Source: a virus. Taken from it: DNA of 20,111 nt. Shown here one piece after another: positions 1-8,650 of this stretch. The DNA lies in the IMG/VR virus record IMGVR_UViG_3300021976_000084, positions 1 to 20,111 of that record. One strand, written 5' to 3'. The position numbers were made by a program, and so were the translations under genes. Below the pieces are notes generated by a model, which worked only from the letters and a program-made list of their open reading frames with translations, was not told the DNA's origin and did not search any database. Position 1 is the stretch's first letter, and the number at the start of each line of letters is the position of its first letter.

Positions 1-39
1 GTGGTCCCGGACATCCGCGGGATGATGGATCGGCCTTGA
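1..39 (+). CDS. Possible 3' end of an upstream gene (partial)
   Basis: Frame 1 is open from the window edge to a TGA at 37-39 and would give a 12-residue C-terminus (VVPDIRGMMDRP). The stop lies 21 bases before the methyltransferase start, a spacing typical of this tightly packed operon. Twelve codons are too few to recognise a family. The third reading frame is also open through this stretch, so the call rests only on spacing and orientation. Confidence 0.3.
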   Translation: MVPDIRGMMDRP

Positions 40-60
40 GAGCGCAGGGGGAGGTGTCGC

Positions 61-1650
61 ATGGTGGAACTTCCGCCGCTGACCGGTAACGGTCGGGCCG
101 AGGTGCACCCCGTCGACACGCTGACCACGTTCCACAAGAACCCCCGCAGCGGGGACGTGGCGATCATCGCCGAGAGCCTGCGTCGCAACGCCCAGTACCG
201 ACCGATCGTGGTCAACGAGGGCACCCGCACCGGCCGGCCGCTCGAGGTGCTGGCCGGAAACCACACCCTGCTCGCCGCCCGGGAACTCGGCTGGCCCTCG
301 ATCCAGTGCTGGGTGATCGACGTGGACGAGCTCGAGGCCCGTCGGATCGTCGCCGTGGACAACGCCTCGGCCGATGCCGGCGGCTATGACGAGGCGATCC
401 TGGCCGACCTGCTCGGCGGGCTCGGCGGCGACCTCGAGGGCACCGGCTACACCGACCGCGACCTGGCCAAGCTGCTGCGGCAGCAGGGCCGGCAGGCCGG
501 CGGCGGAGGCTACACCGAGGAGGACTACCTCCCCGAGCAGCCCGCCATCATCACCGAGCCCGGCGACCTGTGGCTGCTCGGCGACCACCGGGTGCTGTGC
601 GGCGACTCGACCGACCCCGAGGCCGTGGCCCTGGTCACGCTCGAGCAGCGGGTCGCCCTGGTGCACGCGGACCCCCCGTACGGCATGGGCAAGGAAGCCG
701 ACGGGATCGCCAACGACAACCTGCACCGAGACGACCTGGACGCCTTCCAGCTGGCTTGGTGGAGGGCCTGGTCGAAGGCCACCGCCGACAACGGCAGCGC
801 CTACATCTGGGGCACCGCGCCGGACCTCTGGCGGCTCTGGTACGTCGGCGGCCTGGCCGGCGAGGGCGACCTGGTGCTGCGCAACGAGATCGTCTGGAAC
901 AAGGGCTCGAGCATGGCCATGGGCACCGCCGGCCACCACAGCTACCCGACCATCTCCGAGCGCTGCCTGTTCGTCATGCGCGGCCAGCAGTTCCTGGGCA
1001 ACCAGAACACCGAGGACTACTGGGAGGGCTACGAGCCGCTCCGGGTCTGGCTCGTCGCCGAGGTCGAGAAGGCCGGTTGGACCAAGCGCGACGTCAACCA
1101 CCTGACCGGCACGCAGATGGCTGGGCACTGGCTCAGCAAATCGCAGTTCATCCCGATCTCGCGGACCCACTATGAGGCCCTCGCCGAGGCCGCCGGCGGG
1201 GCCGCGTTCACCGCCGGCTATGACGCGCTGTTCGAGCGGCTCTTCCCCGAGGTCCGCGCCGGCGGCAACGAGTACCGGCGCGAGCTCGGCGAGCAGTTGC
1301 GGGAGGGCCGGGCCTACTTCGACAACACCCACGAGAACATGGGCGACGTCTGGTCCTTCAACCGCGTCGCCGGCGCCGAGCGGTTCGGCCATGCCACCCC
1401 GAAGCCGGTCGGGCTTTGCCGCCGCGCGATCCTGTCCAGCACCCGGCCCGGTGATTGGGTCGGGGTGCCGTTCGGCGGCACCGGGCCCGAGGTGATCGCC
1501 GCCGAGCAGGCCGGCCGCCGCGCCGCCGTGCTCGAGCTGGACGCCGGCTACGTCGACATCATCTGCCGCCGCTGGCAGCAGTTCACCGGGCGCCAGCCGG
1601 TGCTCGAGCGGACCGGAGAGCAGGTGGACTTCGATGCCCCAACGACCTAA
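61..1650 (+). CDS. ParB-like domain / DNA methyltransferase fusion
   Basis: Probable SAM-dependent DNA modification enzyme (N6-adenine or N4-cytosine). Residues about 15-125 look like a ParB/Srx-type domain, with GNHT at 66-69 where ParB proteins usually have an Arg at the fourth position. The catalytic motif DPPY is at 204-207, HATPKP (the HPTQKP-like motif) at 444-449, and the SAM-binding FGGTG at 471-475, followed by ELD at 492-494. Motif IV before motif I is the beta-class order. Residues about 320-440 between these motifs are probably the target-recognition region. Motif I is atypical: Val replaces the usual Asp two residues before the Phe, and PE follows GGTG where TT is common. The ATG at 61 has a GGGGAGG ribosome site just upstream. 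The gene overlaps the small terminase gene by 17 bases, so it is part of the packaging operon. It may protect phage DNA from host restriction (inference). Target specificity cannot be read from the sequence. Confidence 0.88.
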   Translation: MVELPPLTGNGRAEVHPVDTLTTFHKNPRSGDVAIIAESLRRNAQYRPIVVNEGTRTGRPLEVLAGNHTLLAARELGWPSIQCWVIDVDELEARRIVAVDNASADAGGYDEAILADLLGGLGGDLEGTGYTDRDLAKLLRQQGRQAGGGGYTEEDYLPEQPAIITEPGDLWLLGDHRVLCGDSTDPEAVALVTLEQRVALVHADPPYGMGKEADGIANDNLHRDDLDAFQLAWWRAWSKATADNGSAYIWGTAPDLWRLWYVGGLAGEGDLVLRNEIVWNKGSSMAMGTAGHHSYPTISERCLFVMRGQQFLGNQNTEDYWEGYEPLRVWLVAEVEKAGWTKRDVNHLTGTQMAGHWLSKSQFIPISRTHYEALAEAAGGAAFTAGYDALFERLFPEVRAGGNEYRRELGEQLREGRAYFDNTHENMGDVWSFNRVAGAERFGHATPKPVGLCRRAILSSTRPGDWVGVPFGGTGPEVIAAEQAGRRAAVLELDAGYVDIICRRWQQFTGRQPVLERTGEQVDFDAPTT

Positions 1651-2110
1651 GCCGACCGCGCTGCGCCTCCTCGAGGGGACCGACCGGAAGGGCCGGCAGG
1701 GCCGGACGATCGACCGGACCACCGAGCCGATGCCCGAGGATGAGGCCCCGGTGCCCCCGTACGATCTCTCCGACGACGTTCGGAAGGTCTGGGACTTCCT
1801 GATCCACCACCTCGGCTACATGGGCCTGCTGGCCGGCGCCGACGCCCACAACATGGCCGGCTACTGCGAGGCCGCCGTGCTCCACGCCCGGGCCTCGCAG
1901 ACCCTGGCCAAGTCCCCGATCCTGGTGCAGGGCGAGCGCGGCCTGGTGATCAACAAGGCCGTGCACGTCCAGGAGAAGGCCGCCCGCGATCTCCTCCGGT
2001 TCTCCCAGGACTTCGGCCTGACCCCGGCCGCCCGGACCCGGATCGAGGTGCAGAAGCGTGCCAACGCGCCAGTCACCCCCAGCAGCAACCCGTTCTCGAA
2101 CACCGGTTAG
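1634..2110 (+). CDS. terS: Terminase small subunit, P27-like
   Basis: The 158-residue protein resembles the P27 family of small terminase subunits, which recognise phage DNA and help load the large subunit for packaging. Visible family features are an N-terminal RLLEGT segment (residues 11-16), a helical middle, and the C-terminal FGLTPAARTR motif typical of this family. The length is normal. The ATG at 1634 lies inside the end of the methyltransferase gene, with GGTGGA about five bases upstream as a ribosome site. The end of the gene overlaps the large terminase gene by 53 bases, the expected small-then-large order. It acts in the cytoplasm at the procapsid portal during packaging. Confidence 0.85.
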   Translation: MPQRPKPTALRLLEGTDRKGRQGRTIDRTTEPMPEDEAPVPPYDLSDDVRKVWDFLIHHLGYMGLLAGADAHNMAGYCEAAVLHARASQTLAKSPILVQGERGLVINKAVHVQEKAARDLLRFSQDFGLTPAARTRIEVQKRANAPVTPSSNPFSNTG

Positions 2111-3836
2111 GCCGACGCGCTCCCTCGAGGAGCGCGCGGTCGAGCTGGCCGGCCAGATCGACGTATCGCCCGAGGTCGCCCACTACCTGCTGAGCCGAAA
2201 GATCAAGCCGCCGACCTGCCGGCCGAAGATCCACACCCCGGAGCCCCGTAACGTCCGGGGCTCAGTGTTCGACGCCGCCCGGGTCGACCGGGTGATGGCG
2301 GCGTTCCGGCAGCTCCGCCACACGCAGGGCCGGTGGGCCGGCCGGGTGCTCGAGCCCGACCCGTGGCAGGTCGCCTACATCCTGGCGCCAGTCTTCGGGT
2401 GGGTGGTCTACAACCGCGAGGTCGAGGACTACGCCCGGATCATCTCCACCGTGCTGATCGACGTGCCCCGCAAGAACGGCAAGTCCACCCTGGTCGGCGG
2501 GATCGGTCTCTACCTCACGGCGGCCGACCGGGAGTCCGGGGCCCAGGTACTGGCCGCGGCCACCTCGGTCGACCAGGCCAAGTTCGTTTTCGACCCCCTC
2601 CGGCAGATCGCCGCCGAGTCGCCCGGGCTGCGCGGGTTCGTCAAGCCGATGCAGCGCCGGATCGTGCACACCCGATCCGGGTCCTACATGCAGGTCGTCT
2701 CGAGCGTCGCCGAGGCCCTGCACGGTGGCAACATCCACGGCGCGGTGATCGACGAGCTGCACCTGCACAAGAAGCCCGACCTGGTGGAGGCGATCGAGAC
2801 CGGCACCGGTGCCCGCACCCAGCCGCTGATCGTGATGATCACCACCGCCGACGACGGGCGGCAGGACACGATCTATGCCCGGAAGCGCGACTACGTGGAG
2901 AAGTTGGCCCGGCACGTGCTGACCGACGCCAGCACCTATGGCGTGGTCTTCGCCGCCGACGCCGAGGACGACCCGTTCTCCGAGGAGACCCAACGCAAGG
3001 CCAACCCTGGGTTCGGTATCAGTCCCACTAAGGCGTTCCTGAAGCGGGTCGCCGCCAAGGCCCGGCAGTCGCCGGCGGAGAAGTCGGCCTACCTCCGGCT
3101 GCACCTCGGCATCCGGACCCGGCAGGAGACCAAGTACCTCGAGCTCGACGTGTGGGACCGAAACGCCGGCCTGGTCAACCTCGACACACTCAACGGTCGG
3201 ACCGCCTACGGCGGGCTCGACCTCTCGAGCACCTCCGACCTCTGCGCGCTCTGTTGGATGTTCCCCGACGGCGAAGGCGGCCTGGACGCGATCTGGCGGC
3301 ATTGGATGCCCGAGCGGGCCTACATCGACCTGAACAGCCGGACCGCCGGCAAGGCCTCGGTGTGGCGCGACCTCGGGCTGCTCGAGGTCACCCCCGGCGA
3401 CGTCGCCGACTACGACTTCATCCGAGCCCAGATCCTCCGGGACTGCCAGACCTTCCAGGTCGAGGCGATCGCCTACGACCGATGGAACGCCTCGCAGCTG
3501 GTCAACGACCTGGTGCAGGAGGACGCCCCGATGGTCCAACTCGGCCAGGGTTTCGCCTCCATGTCGGCCCCGACGAAGCAGATCAAGCACCTGCTGCTGG
3601 CCGGCTCGGCCCGGGCGCCGAGGTTCCGACACGGCGGAAACGACCTGATGAGGTGGCAAGTCGACAACCTGGCGGTCACAATGGACGCGGCAGGGAACGT
3701 CAAACCGGACAAGAAGGCGGCTGGTGACAAGATCGACGGGTTCAGCGCGGCGGCGGACGCCATGTCCCAGGTGATCCTCGCCGAGCCCGAGTTCGTATCC
3801 GCCTACGACGGGGGCCGGGGAGTCGAGACCATATGA
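2058..3836 (+). CDS. terL: Terminase large subunit
   Basis: DNA-packaging motor: an ATPase plus nuclease that pumps DNA through the portal and cuts it. The N-terminal ATPase half has a Walker A-type PRKNGKST at 137-144 and a Walker B VIDE at 230-233. The C-terminal RNase H-like nuclease half has acidic residues in expected settings: D388 (GLDLS), D474 (YDRW) and D560 (KIDG). The 592-residue length fits the HK97-like large terminases. The start is the GTG at 2058, with GAGG upstream, inside the small subunit gene; the 53-base overlap implies translational coupling. Its TGA overlaps the portal ATG (ATGA at 3833-3836). No key residue appears to be missing. Confidence 0.95.
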   Translation: MPTRQSPPAATRSRTPVRPTRSLEERAVELAGQIDVSPEVAHYLLSRKIKPPTCRPKIHTPEPRNVRGSVFDAARVDRVMAAFRQLRHTQGRWAGRVLEPDPWQVAYILAPVFGWVVYNREVEDYARIISTVLIDVPRKNGKSTLVGGIGLYLTAADRESGAQVLAAATSVDQAKFVFDPLRQIAAESPGLRGFVKPMQRRIVHTRSGSYMQVVSSVAEALHGGNIHGAVIDELHLHKKPDLVEAIETGTGARTQPLIVMITTADDGRQDTIYARKRDYVEKLARHVLTDASTYGVVFAADAEDDPFSEETQRKANPGFGISPTKAFLKRVAAKARQSPAEKSAYLRLHLGIRTRQETKYLELDVWDRNAGLVNLDTLNGRTAYGGLDLSSTSDLCALCWMFPDGEGGLDAIWRHWMPERAYIDLNSRTAGKASVWRDLGLLEVTPGDVADYDFIRAQILRDCQTFQVEAIAYDRWNASQLVNDLVQEDAPMVQLGQGFASMSAPTKQIKHLLLAGSARAPRFRHGGNDLMRWQVDNLAVTMDAAGNVKPDKKAAGDKIDGFSAAADAMSQVILAEPEFVSAYDGGRGVETI

Positions 3837-5818
3837 GCATCCTGGATCGCATCCGCAACGGCTTCCGGTCGATCTTCGGGACCTGGGATTCCGGGGTCTA
3901 CTACCAGCCGCTGTTCACCGCCGAGGACGTCCTCAAGATGGACGCCGCCCAGCTCTATCGGGAGCAGCCGCACCTCCGCACCGTGGTGTCGTTCCTGGCC
4001 CGGAACGTGGCCCAGTTGGGCTTGCACACCTTCGAGCGGGTCAACGAGACCGACCGGGTGCGCGACCGTGAGAGCGTGACCGCGCAGCTGTTCCGCCGGC
4101 CCAATCCGGAGACCACCGCCTACGAGCTGGTGCACTCCCTGGTCGGCGATCTGGCGCTCTACGACCTGGCCTATTGGCTGCTGGTCGGCTCGGCCTCGGC
4201 ACCGTCCGGGTGGGAGCTCCGTCGAATCCCGGTGCCGTGGGTCACCCCCAAGGAGGGTGACGCGTTCACCTACCGGACCTTCGAGGTGCTGGTGCCCGGA
4301 CAGCCGACGCCCGAGAAGGTGCCGGCCGAGAACATGCTGGTCTTCCACGGCTGGTCACCGACCTCCGAGCGGGACGGCACCACGCCACTTCAGTCGCTCC
4401 GGTTGACGCTGGCCGAGCAGCTCCACGCCCTGCGCTACCGGGAAGCCGTGTGGAAGCGTGGCGGCCGGGTGTCCTCGGTCATCACCCGACCCAAGGGGAC
4501 GAGCTGGTCGAAGGAAGCCCGCGACGCGTTCCGTGAGGACTGGCGGTCGAAGTTCACCGGCAACGCCGGTACCGAGGGGGGCGGCACCCCGATCCTCGAG
4601 GACGGCATGACGATCGAGAAGCTCGACTTCTCCGCCCACGAGCAGGAGTTCGTGGAGGGCACCAAGCTGGCCTTGGTCACGGTCGCTTCGGTCTACCACA
4701 TCAACCCGGCCATGATCGGCGTGCTCGACAACGCCAACTACTCCAACGTCCGCGAGTTCCGCAAGATGCTCTACGGCGACACGCTGGGCCCGATCCTGGC
4801 CATGGTCGAGGACCGGCTGAACACGTTCCTGGTGCCCCGGCTCGACCCCGACGCCGACCTCTACGTCGAGTTCAACATCGCCGAGAAGCTGCAGGGCAAC
4901 TTCGAGGAGCAGACCGCCGCGCTGCAGGCTGCGGTCGGCCGGCCGTGGATGACCGCCGACGAGGCCCGTGCCAAGAACAACATGCCCGCACTCGGCGGCG
5001 ACGCCGAAGAGCTGGTCACCCCGCTCAACGTCCTGGTAGGTGGCCAGCAGTCCGTGGCCGACGGCGAGACCGAGGGCGGCGGCGGAGGCACCACCGACGA
5101 GCTCGAGGCCGCCCAGCAGGAGCAGGAGGCGGCCGGCGGCACCCACCTCCACCTGGTCAAGGCCCGAGCGCCGGAGACCTATGAGAAGAAATACCGGCAG
5201 GTGCTCGGCGCCTTCTTCAAGCGCCAGCGCGCGGCGGTGATCTCCCGGCTCGGCGCCAAGTCGCCGGGCTGGTGGGACGAGTCCCGATGGGACGCCGAAC
5301 TCGCCGAGGATCTCTACAAGCTGGCCGTGCTGGTCTCCACCGAGATCGGCCGGCAGACCGCCAAGGCCCTCGGGTTCCCGGCCGACGACTACGACGTCGA
5401 CGCCACGCTGGCGTTCCTGCAGGCCACCACCGCCAAGTCGGCGGTCCGGATCAACGCCAAGACCCGCGACGATATCGAGGCCCGGCTCGAGACCATGAGC
5501 GATGACGAGACCGCGGTCGAGAAGGCCGGCGAGGTGTTCGACGTCGCTGAAGGGTCGAGGACCGAGGGCCTGGCCTTCGGCTCTGTCACCGCCATGTCCG
5601 GCTTCGCCTCGGCCGAGGCCGGCAAGCAGGTCGGCGCCAGCACCAAGACCTGGGTGGTCAACAGCACCAACCCGCGATCGGCCCACGCCAAGCTGAACGG
5701 CGAAACGGTCGGCATTGCGGAGACCTTCAGCAACGGGCTTTTATGGCCGGGTGACCCGGCGGGAGACGCCGACGACCTGGCCGGCTGCCAGTGCAGTTTG
5801 GATATCGGGACCGCGTGA
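3833..5818 (+). CDS. Portal protein with C-terminal MuF-type domain
   Basis: Residues 1 to about 395 look like an HK97-type portal, the ring at the capsid vertex through which DNA passes. Supporting segments are LYREQPHLRTVVSFLARNVA near the start and IGVLDNANYSNVREFRK in the middle. A Gly/Glu-rich linker at about 405-440 (ETEGGGGGTTDELE) follows. Residues about 445-661 end in the pattern of Mu gpF-like minor head proteins: KTW at 605-607, H618 followed by KLNG at 620-623, then CQC at 652-654. In many phages the MuF protein is a separate gene. Here the reading frame is continuous, making a 661-residue fusion. The ATG overlaps the terminase stop as ATGA. MuF domains are associated with head assembly; a more exact role cannot be read here. 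Confidence 0.9.
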   Translation: MSILDRIRNGFRSIFGTWDSGVYYQPLFTAEDVLKMDAAQLYREQPHLRTVVSFLARNVAQLGLHTFERVNETDRVRDRESVTAQLFRRPNPETTAYELVHSLVGDLALYDLAYWLLVGSASAPSGWELRRIPVPWVTPKEGDAFTYRTFEVLVPGQPTPEKVPAENMLVFHGWSPTSERDGTTPLQSLRLTLAEQLHALRYREAVWKRGGRVSSVITRPKGTSWSKEARDAFREDWRSKFTGNAGTEGGGTPILEDGMTIEKLDFSAHEQEFVEGTKLALVTVASVYHINPAMIGVLDNANYSNVREFRKMLYGDTLGPILAMVEDRLNTFLVPRLDPDADLYVEFNIAEKLQGNFEEQTAALQAAVGRPWMTADEARAKNNMPALGGDAEELVTPLNVLVGGQQSVADGETEGGGGGTTDELEAAQQEQEAAGGTHLHLVKARAPETYEKKYRQVLGAFFKRQRAAVISRLGAKSPGWWDESRWDAELAEDLYKLAVLVSTEIGRQTAKALGFPADDYDVDATLAFLQATTAKSAVRINAKTRDDIEARLETMSDDETAVEKAGEVFDVAEGSRTEGLAFGSVTAMSGFASAEAGKQVGASTKTWVVNSTNPRSAHAKLNGETVGIAETFSNGLLWPGDPAGDADDLAGCQCSLDIGTA

Positions 5819-5830
5819 GAGGATGAGCGC

Positions 5831-6298
5831 GTGTTGATGCCTACCCGCGAGGTCCCCCGGACCAAGATCTGTTCGCGCTGCCAGGCAGAGAAGCCGGCCG
5901 AGGCATTCCAGCGGAACAAGCGGATGAAGACCGGCTTGTCGACCTACTGCCGGGAGTGCTCGGCCGAGGTCAGCCGGACGTATCGAGCCGAGCACCCCGA
6001 GAAGTTCGCCGGGTATGAGGCGACCCGAGTGCGGACCACTGAGCAGCGGTGGGCGGCCAAGCTGTGGATCACCTATCGGATTCGTCCGGCCGAGTACTAC
6101 CGGATGCTCGAGCAGCAGCTGGGGCGTTGCGCGGTCTGCTATGAGCCGGCCGAGGGCAAGCTCAACGTTGATCACGACCACGAGACCGGGAAGGTGCGCG
6201 GCCTCCTCTGCCTCAACTGCAACCTGATGCTGGGGCACGCTCGAGACAACGCCGCGACGCTGGCCGCGGCCATCACCTACTTGGAGAGCCATGCATAA
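5831..6298 (+). CDS. HNH endonuclease, recombination endonuclease VII family
   Basis: The 155-residue protein resembles T4 endonuclease VII-like nucleases, which use a zinc-stabilised beta-beta-alpha-metal fold. The C-terminal half carries paired cysteines C100/C103 and C127/C130 around the catalytic VDHDH at 113-117, followed by TGKVRGLLC. The N-terminal part has a second Cys cluster (CSRC and CREC), perhaps a zinc-binding DNA-contact module. The GTG at 5831 follows a GAGAGGA ribosome site; an in-frame ATG at 5837 is an alternative. The stop overlaps the protease gene by eight bases. Its position between portal and protease interrupts a normally contiguous order, so it is probably a free-standing homing-type endonuclease. 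A junction-resolving role in packaging is the alternative. Confidence 0.87.
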   Translation: MLMPTREVPRTKICSRCQAEKPAEAFQRNKRMKTGLSTYCRECSAEVSRTYRAEHPEKFAGYEATRVRTTEQRWAAKLWITYRIRPAEYYRMLEQQLGRCAVCYEPAEGKLNVDHDHETGKVRGLLCLNCNLMLGHARDNAATLAAAITYLESHA

Positions 6299-7130
6299 GG
6301 CTGCGCAACTGACAGGGATTAAGGCCGGTCCGGCGGACGATCTCAACGAGGGTGAGTTTTTCGCGTATGCGAGCATCTTCGGCAACGTCGATTCCTACGG
6401 TGACCGGGTGGTGAAGGGGGCGTTTGCCGACACCCTGGCCGAGTGGTCGAAGTCGGAGAACGTGATCCCCCTGCTCTTCGGTCATCGGATGGACGATCCG
6501 GATCTGAACATCGGCCACATCCTCGAGGCCGAGGAGGACGACCGAGGTCTCAAGGTCCGCGGCCAGCTCGACCTCGCCGGCCCGAAAGCGGCCCAGGTCT
6601 ACCGGCTGCTCAAGGGCCGCCGGCTCGCCCAGCTCTCGTTCGCCTATGACGTCCAGGAGGCGGCGTGGGTCGAGGAGGACGCCGACAAGGAGGCCAAGGA
6701 CGACGGGGTGTCCAAGTACGAGATCTACGAGCTTCGGAAGCTGAAGCTGTACGAGGTCTCCCTGGTCCCGATCGGCGCCAACCAGGAGACCGAGCTGCTG
6801 GCCGTCAAGGCTGCCAGCGAACACACCGCCCGATTCGTGGCCCAGGTGAAGGCCGGTCGGGTCCTGTCGGCCAAGAACGAGACCGCGTTGCGGGACGCCC
6901 ACACCCAGCTTTCCTCGGCGGTCGACCAGATCGCCGAGGTGCTCGCCCAAGTGGCGGGCGATGACGAGGAAGCGAAGACCCATCCGACAGAACCGGCCAA
7001 GGTCCCGGACGCGGAAGCCAAGGGCGAGCAGCCCGAGGAGCAGAAGCGCCCGGCCGAGGAGCCCACGCTGACCGGCCCGGCAGACGCCTACCTCTCCCTG
7101 ATCAACTACCGGGAAAGGATCCTGGCATGA
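6291..7130 (+). CDS. Prohead maturation protease, HK97 type
   Basis: Serine protease that trims capsid proteins inside the procapsid before expansion. Family-like landmarks are FAYASIFGNVDSYGD near residues 24-38, H65 in FGHRMDDP, S116 in AQLSFAYDV and E155 in YEVSLVPIGAN. These fit a His/Ser/acidic catalytic set. Residues beyond about 225 are a charged, Pro/Glu-rich, partly helical tail (EPAKVPDAEAKGEQPEE) that may act as a scaffold or be removed during maturation (inference). The ATG at 6291 has GGAGAG upstream, within the end of the endonuclease gene. Its stop overlaps the capsid gene start as ATGA, the usual protease-then-capsid order. Confidence 0.92.
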   Translation: MHKAAQLTGIKAGPADDLNEGEFFAYASIFGNVDSYGDRVVKGAFADTLAEWSKSENVIPLLFGHRMDDPDLNIGHILEAEEDDRGLKVRGQLDLAGPKAAQVYRLLKGRRLAQLSFAYDVQEAAWVEEDADKEAKDDGVSKYEIYELRKLKLYEVSLVPIGANQETELLAVKAASEHTARFVAQVKAGRVLSAKNETALRDAHTQLSSAVDQIAEVLAQVAGDDEEAKTHPTEPAKVPDAEAKGEQPEEQKRPAEEPTLTGPADAYLSLINYRERILA

Positions 7131-8416
7131 CCGTGAAGACCAAGAGCCTGCGCGAGCAGCACGTCGACACCCTGGCCAAGGCGCGCGAGATCGCCGAGGC
7201 GGCCAAGGACGGCGAATTCACCACCGACCAGAAGGCCGAGCTGGACGCCCTGCTCGAGAAGGCCGACGAGCTGGCCGCGGACATCAAGACCAAGGCCGAG
7301 GACGAGCGCCGGCTGGCGCGGATCGCCGAGCTCGGAGGCGACGCCAAGGACGGCTTCACCGGCGGCGAGCCGCCGCGTGAGCCGGGCGCGGCCAAGACCC
7401 TCGGTGACCATTTCATCCAGTTCGCCGGCGCCGACCTCAAGAAGATCCGCACCACCAAGGGCTTCCAGATCGACACGGGCGAGGAGGGCTGGCTGCCGGA
7501 CGGCGCCAAGGCCGCGACCGACCCCAACACGATCGGCGCCTCGATCCCCGAGGCGTTCACCCAGATCGACCGGACGGTCCTCGAGACCTACCGCCGTCCG
7601 GTCGTCTCCGACCTGCTCGGCGTGGGTGCCATCGGCGACGGCTTCACGGGAGTCACGTACTTCCGCGAGGGCGCGGTCGAGGGCGACTTCGCCATGGTGG
7701 GGGAGGCCGGGCAGAAGCCCCAGTTGCACTTCACCAACCCGACCGCCACCACCGACAAGCTGAAGAAGGTTGCCGGCTGGTGGGACGACTCGGAGGAGAT
7801 GCTCGAGGACGCCGCGTGGTTGTCGGCGACCTTCAACAACCGGGCCCGCTACATGATCGAGCTGTTCGAGGAAGCCCAGCTGCTCCGTGGCGACGGCACC
7901 GGCAACAACATCCTCGGCCTGCTCAACCGGTCCGGCATCCAGGAGATCGAGCGCGAAGGCGTGGTCGGCACGCCGGCCGAGTGGGAGCCCGAGCAGGACG
8001 CGATCTTCCGGGCGATCACTGCAGTCGAGACCGCCACCGGCCTGTCGGCCGACGGCATCGTGATCAACCCCCTGGACTACCAGCGGATCCGGCTCTCCAA
8101 GGACGCCAACGGCCAGTACTTCGGCGGCGGATTCTTCCAGGGCCAGTACGGCAGCGGCGTGGTCGCCGACCGGCCGCCGCTCTGGGGCCTCCGCACGGTC
8201 ATCACACCCGCCGCCACCCTCGGCACCGCCCTGGTCGGCGCCTTCAAGGCGGCCACCTCGGTGTTCCGCCGCGGTGGTCTCCGGGTCGTCTCGACCAACT
8301 CCGACCTCGGCAAGTTCACCAAGGACATCATCACCACTCGGATGGAGAAGCGGGTCGGCCTGGCCGTCCGCAACCCCACCGCCGTGGTCGAGGTGTCCCT
8401 GGCCGATCCGGCCTGA
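7127..8416 (+). CDS. Major capsid protein, HK97 fold
   Basis: Structural protein forming the icosahedral shell. Residues about 1-80 are strongly helical and charged (AELDALLEKADELAADIKTK), as in the delta/scaffold region of HK97-type capsid proteins that the prohead protease removes. The mature part follows from about residue 100. LRGDGTGNNILG starting at residue 253 matches the conserved loop of this family, and the 429-residue length fits. The ATG at 7127 sits inside the protease stop (ATGA), so translation is probably coupled. The exact cleavage site cannot be fixed from the sequence. Confidence 0.94.
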   Translation: MTVKTKSLREQHVDTLAKAREIAEAAKDGEFTTDQKAELDALLEKADELAADIKTKAEDERRLARIAELGGDAKDGFTGGEPPREPGAAKTLGDHFIQFAGADLKKIRTTKGFQIDTGEEGWLPDGAKAATDPNTIGASIPEAFTQIDRTVLETYRRPVVSDLLGVGAIGDGFTGVTYFREGAVEGDFAMVGEAGQKPQLHFTNPTATTDKLKKVAGWWDDSEEMLEDAAWLSATFNNRARYMIELFEEAQLLRGDGTGNNILGLLNRSGIQEIEREGVVGTPAEWEPEQDAIFRAITAVETATGLSADGIVINPLDYQRIRLSKDANGQYFGGGFFQGQYGSGVVADRPPLWGLRTVITPAATLGTALVGAFKAATSVFRRGGLRVVSTNSDLGKFTKDIITTRMEKRVGLAVRNPTAVVEVSLADPA

Positions 8417-8443
8417 CCCCCGAATCCGACCTGAGATCTGAGA

Positions 8444-8450
8444 GAGGAGA
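8444..8450 (+). promoter_or_regulatory. Strong ribosome binding site
   Basis: GAGGAGA lies six bases before the ATG at 8457, in the 40-base gap after the capsid gene. It decides the start of the short Lys-rich protein gene. No convincing terminator is visible in the gap. Confidence 0.6.
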
Positions 8451-8456
8451 AGACCC

Positions 8457-8636
8457 ATGGCAGTCGAGAAGATGAAGCGCTACAACCTCAACGTCAACGG
8501 GGTGGACCACACCATCCGGCTGAACGACGAGGACGCCGAAGCCCACAAGGAGGCGTTCGGCGACAAGCTGGCCGAGAAGCCGGCCAAGAAGAAGGCCCCG
8601 GCCAACAAGGCCGCCGCCGAGCCGGCCAACAAGTAG
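8457..8636 (+). CDS. Small Lys/Ala-rich protein downstream of capsid
   Basis: A 59-residue protein beginning MAVEKMKRYNLNVNGVDHTI. The first half looks like a small beta-rich module (LNVNG, TIRLNDEDA). The second half is a low-complexity basic tail of Lys, Ala and Pro (AEKPAKKKAPANKAAAEPANK). Short proteins of this layout often sit between the major capsid and adaptor genes of actinophages, but no function can be assigned. The start is well supported by the GAGGAGA site. The basic tail could bind DNA or an acidic capsid surface (inference). Confidence 0.8.
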   Translation: MAVEKMKRYNLNVNGVDHTIRLNDEDAEAHKEAFGDKLAEKPAKKKAPANKAAAEPANK

Positions 8637-8650
8637 CGGGGGAGAACCCG

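Noticed and set aside
2262-3659. Long minus-strand open frames opposite the terminase, portal and tail-tip genes
   Set aside because: They show the same codon-bias shadow pattern, with low-complexity His/Gly/Val/Leu products and no ribosome sites.
5819-6300. Search for a duplicated gene end around the first HNH gene, like that at the third
   Set aside because: The portal end (DIGTA) and the HNH end (YLESHA) are unrelated. The protease start does not recur upstream.
8417-8456. Terminator after the major capsid gene
   Set aside because: No stem followed by a T-run is present; the stretch mainly holds the ribosome site of the next gene.
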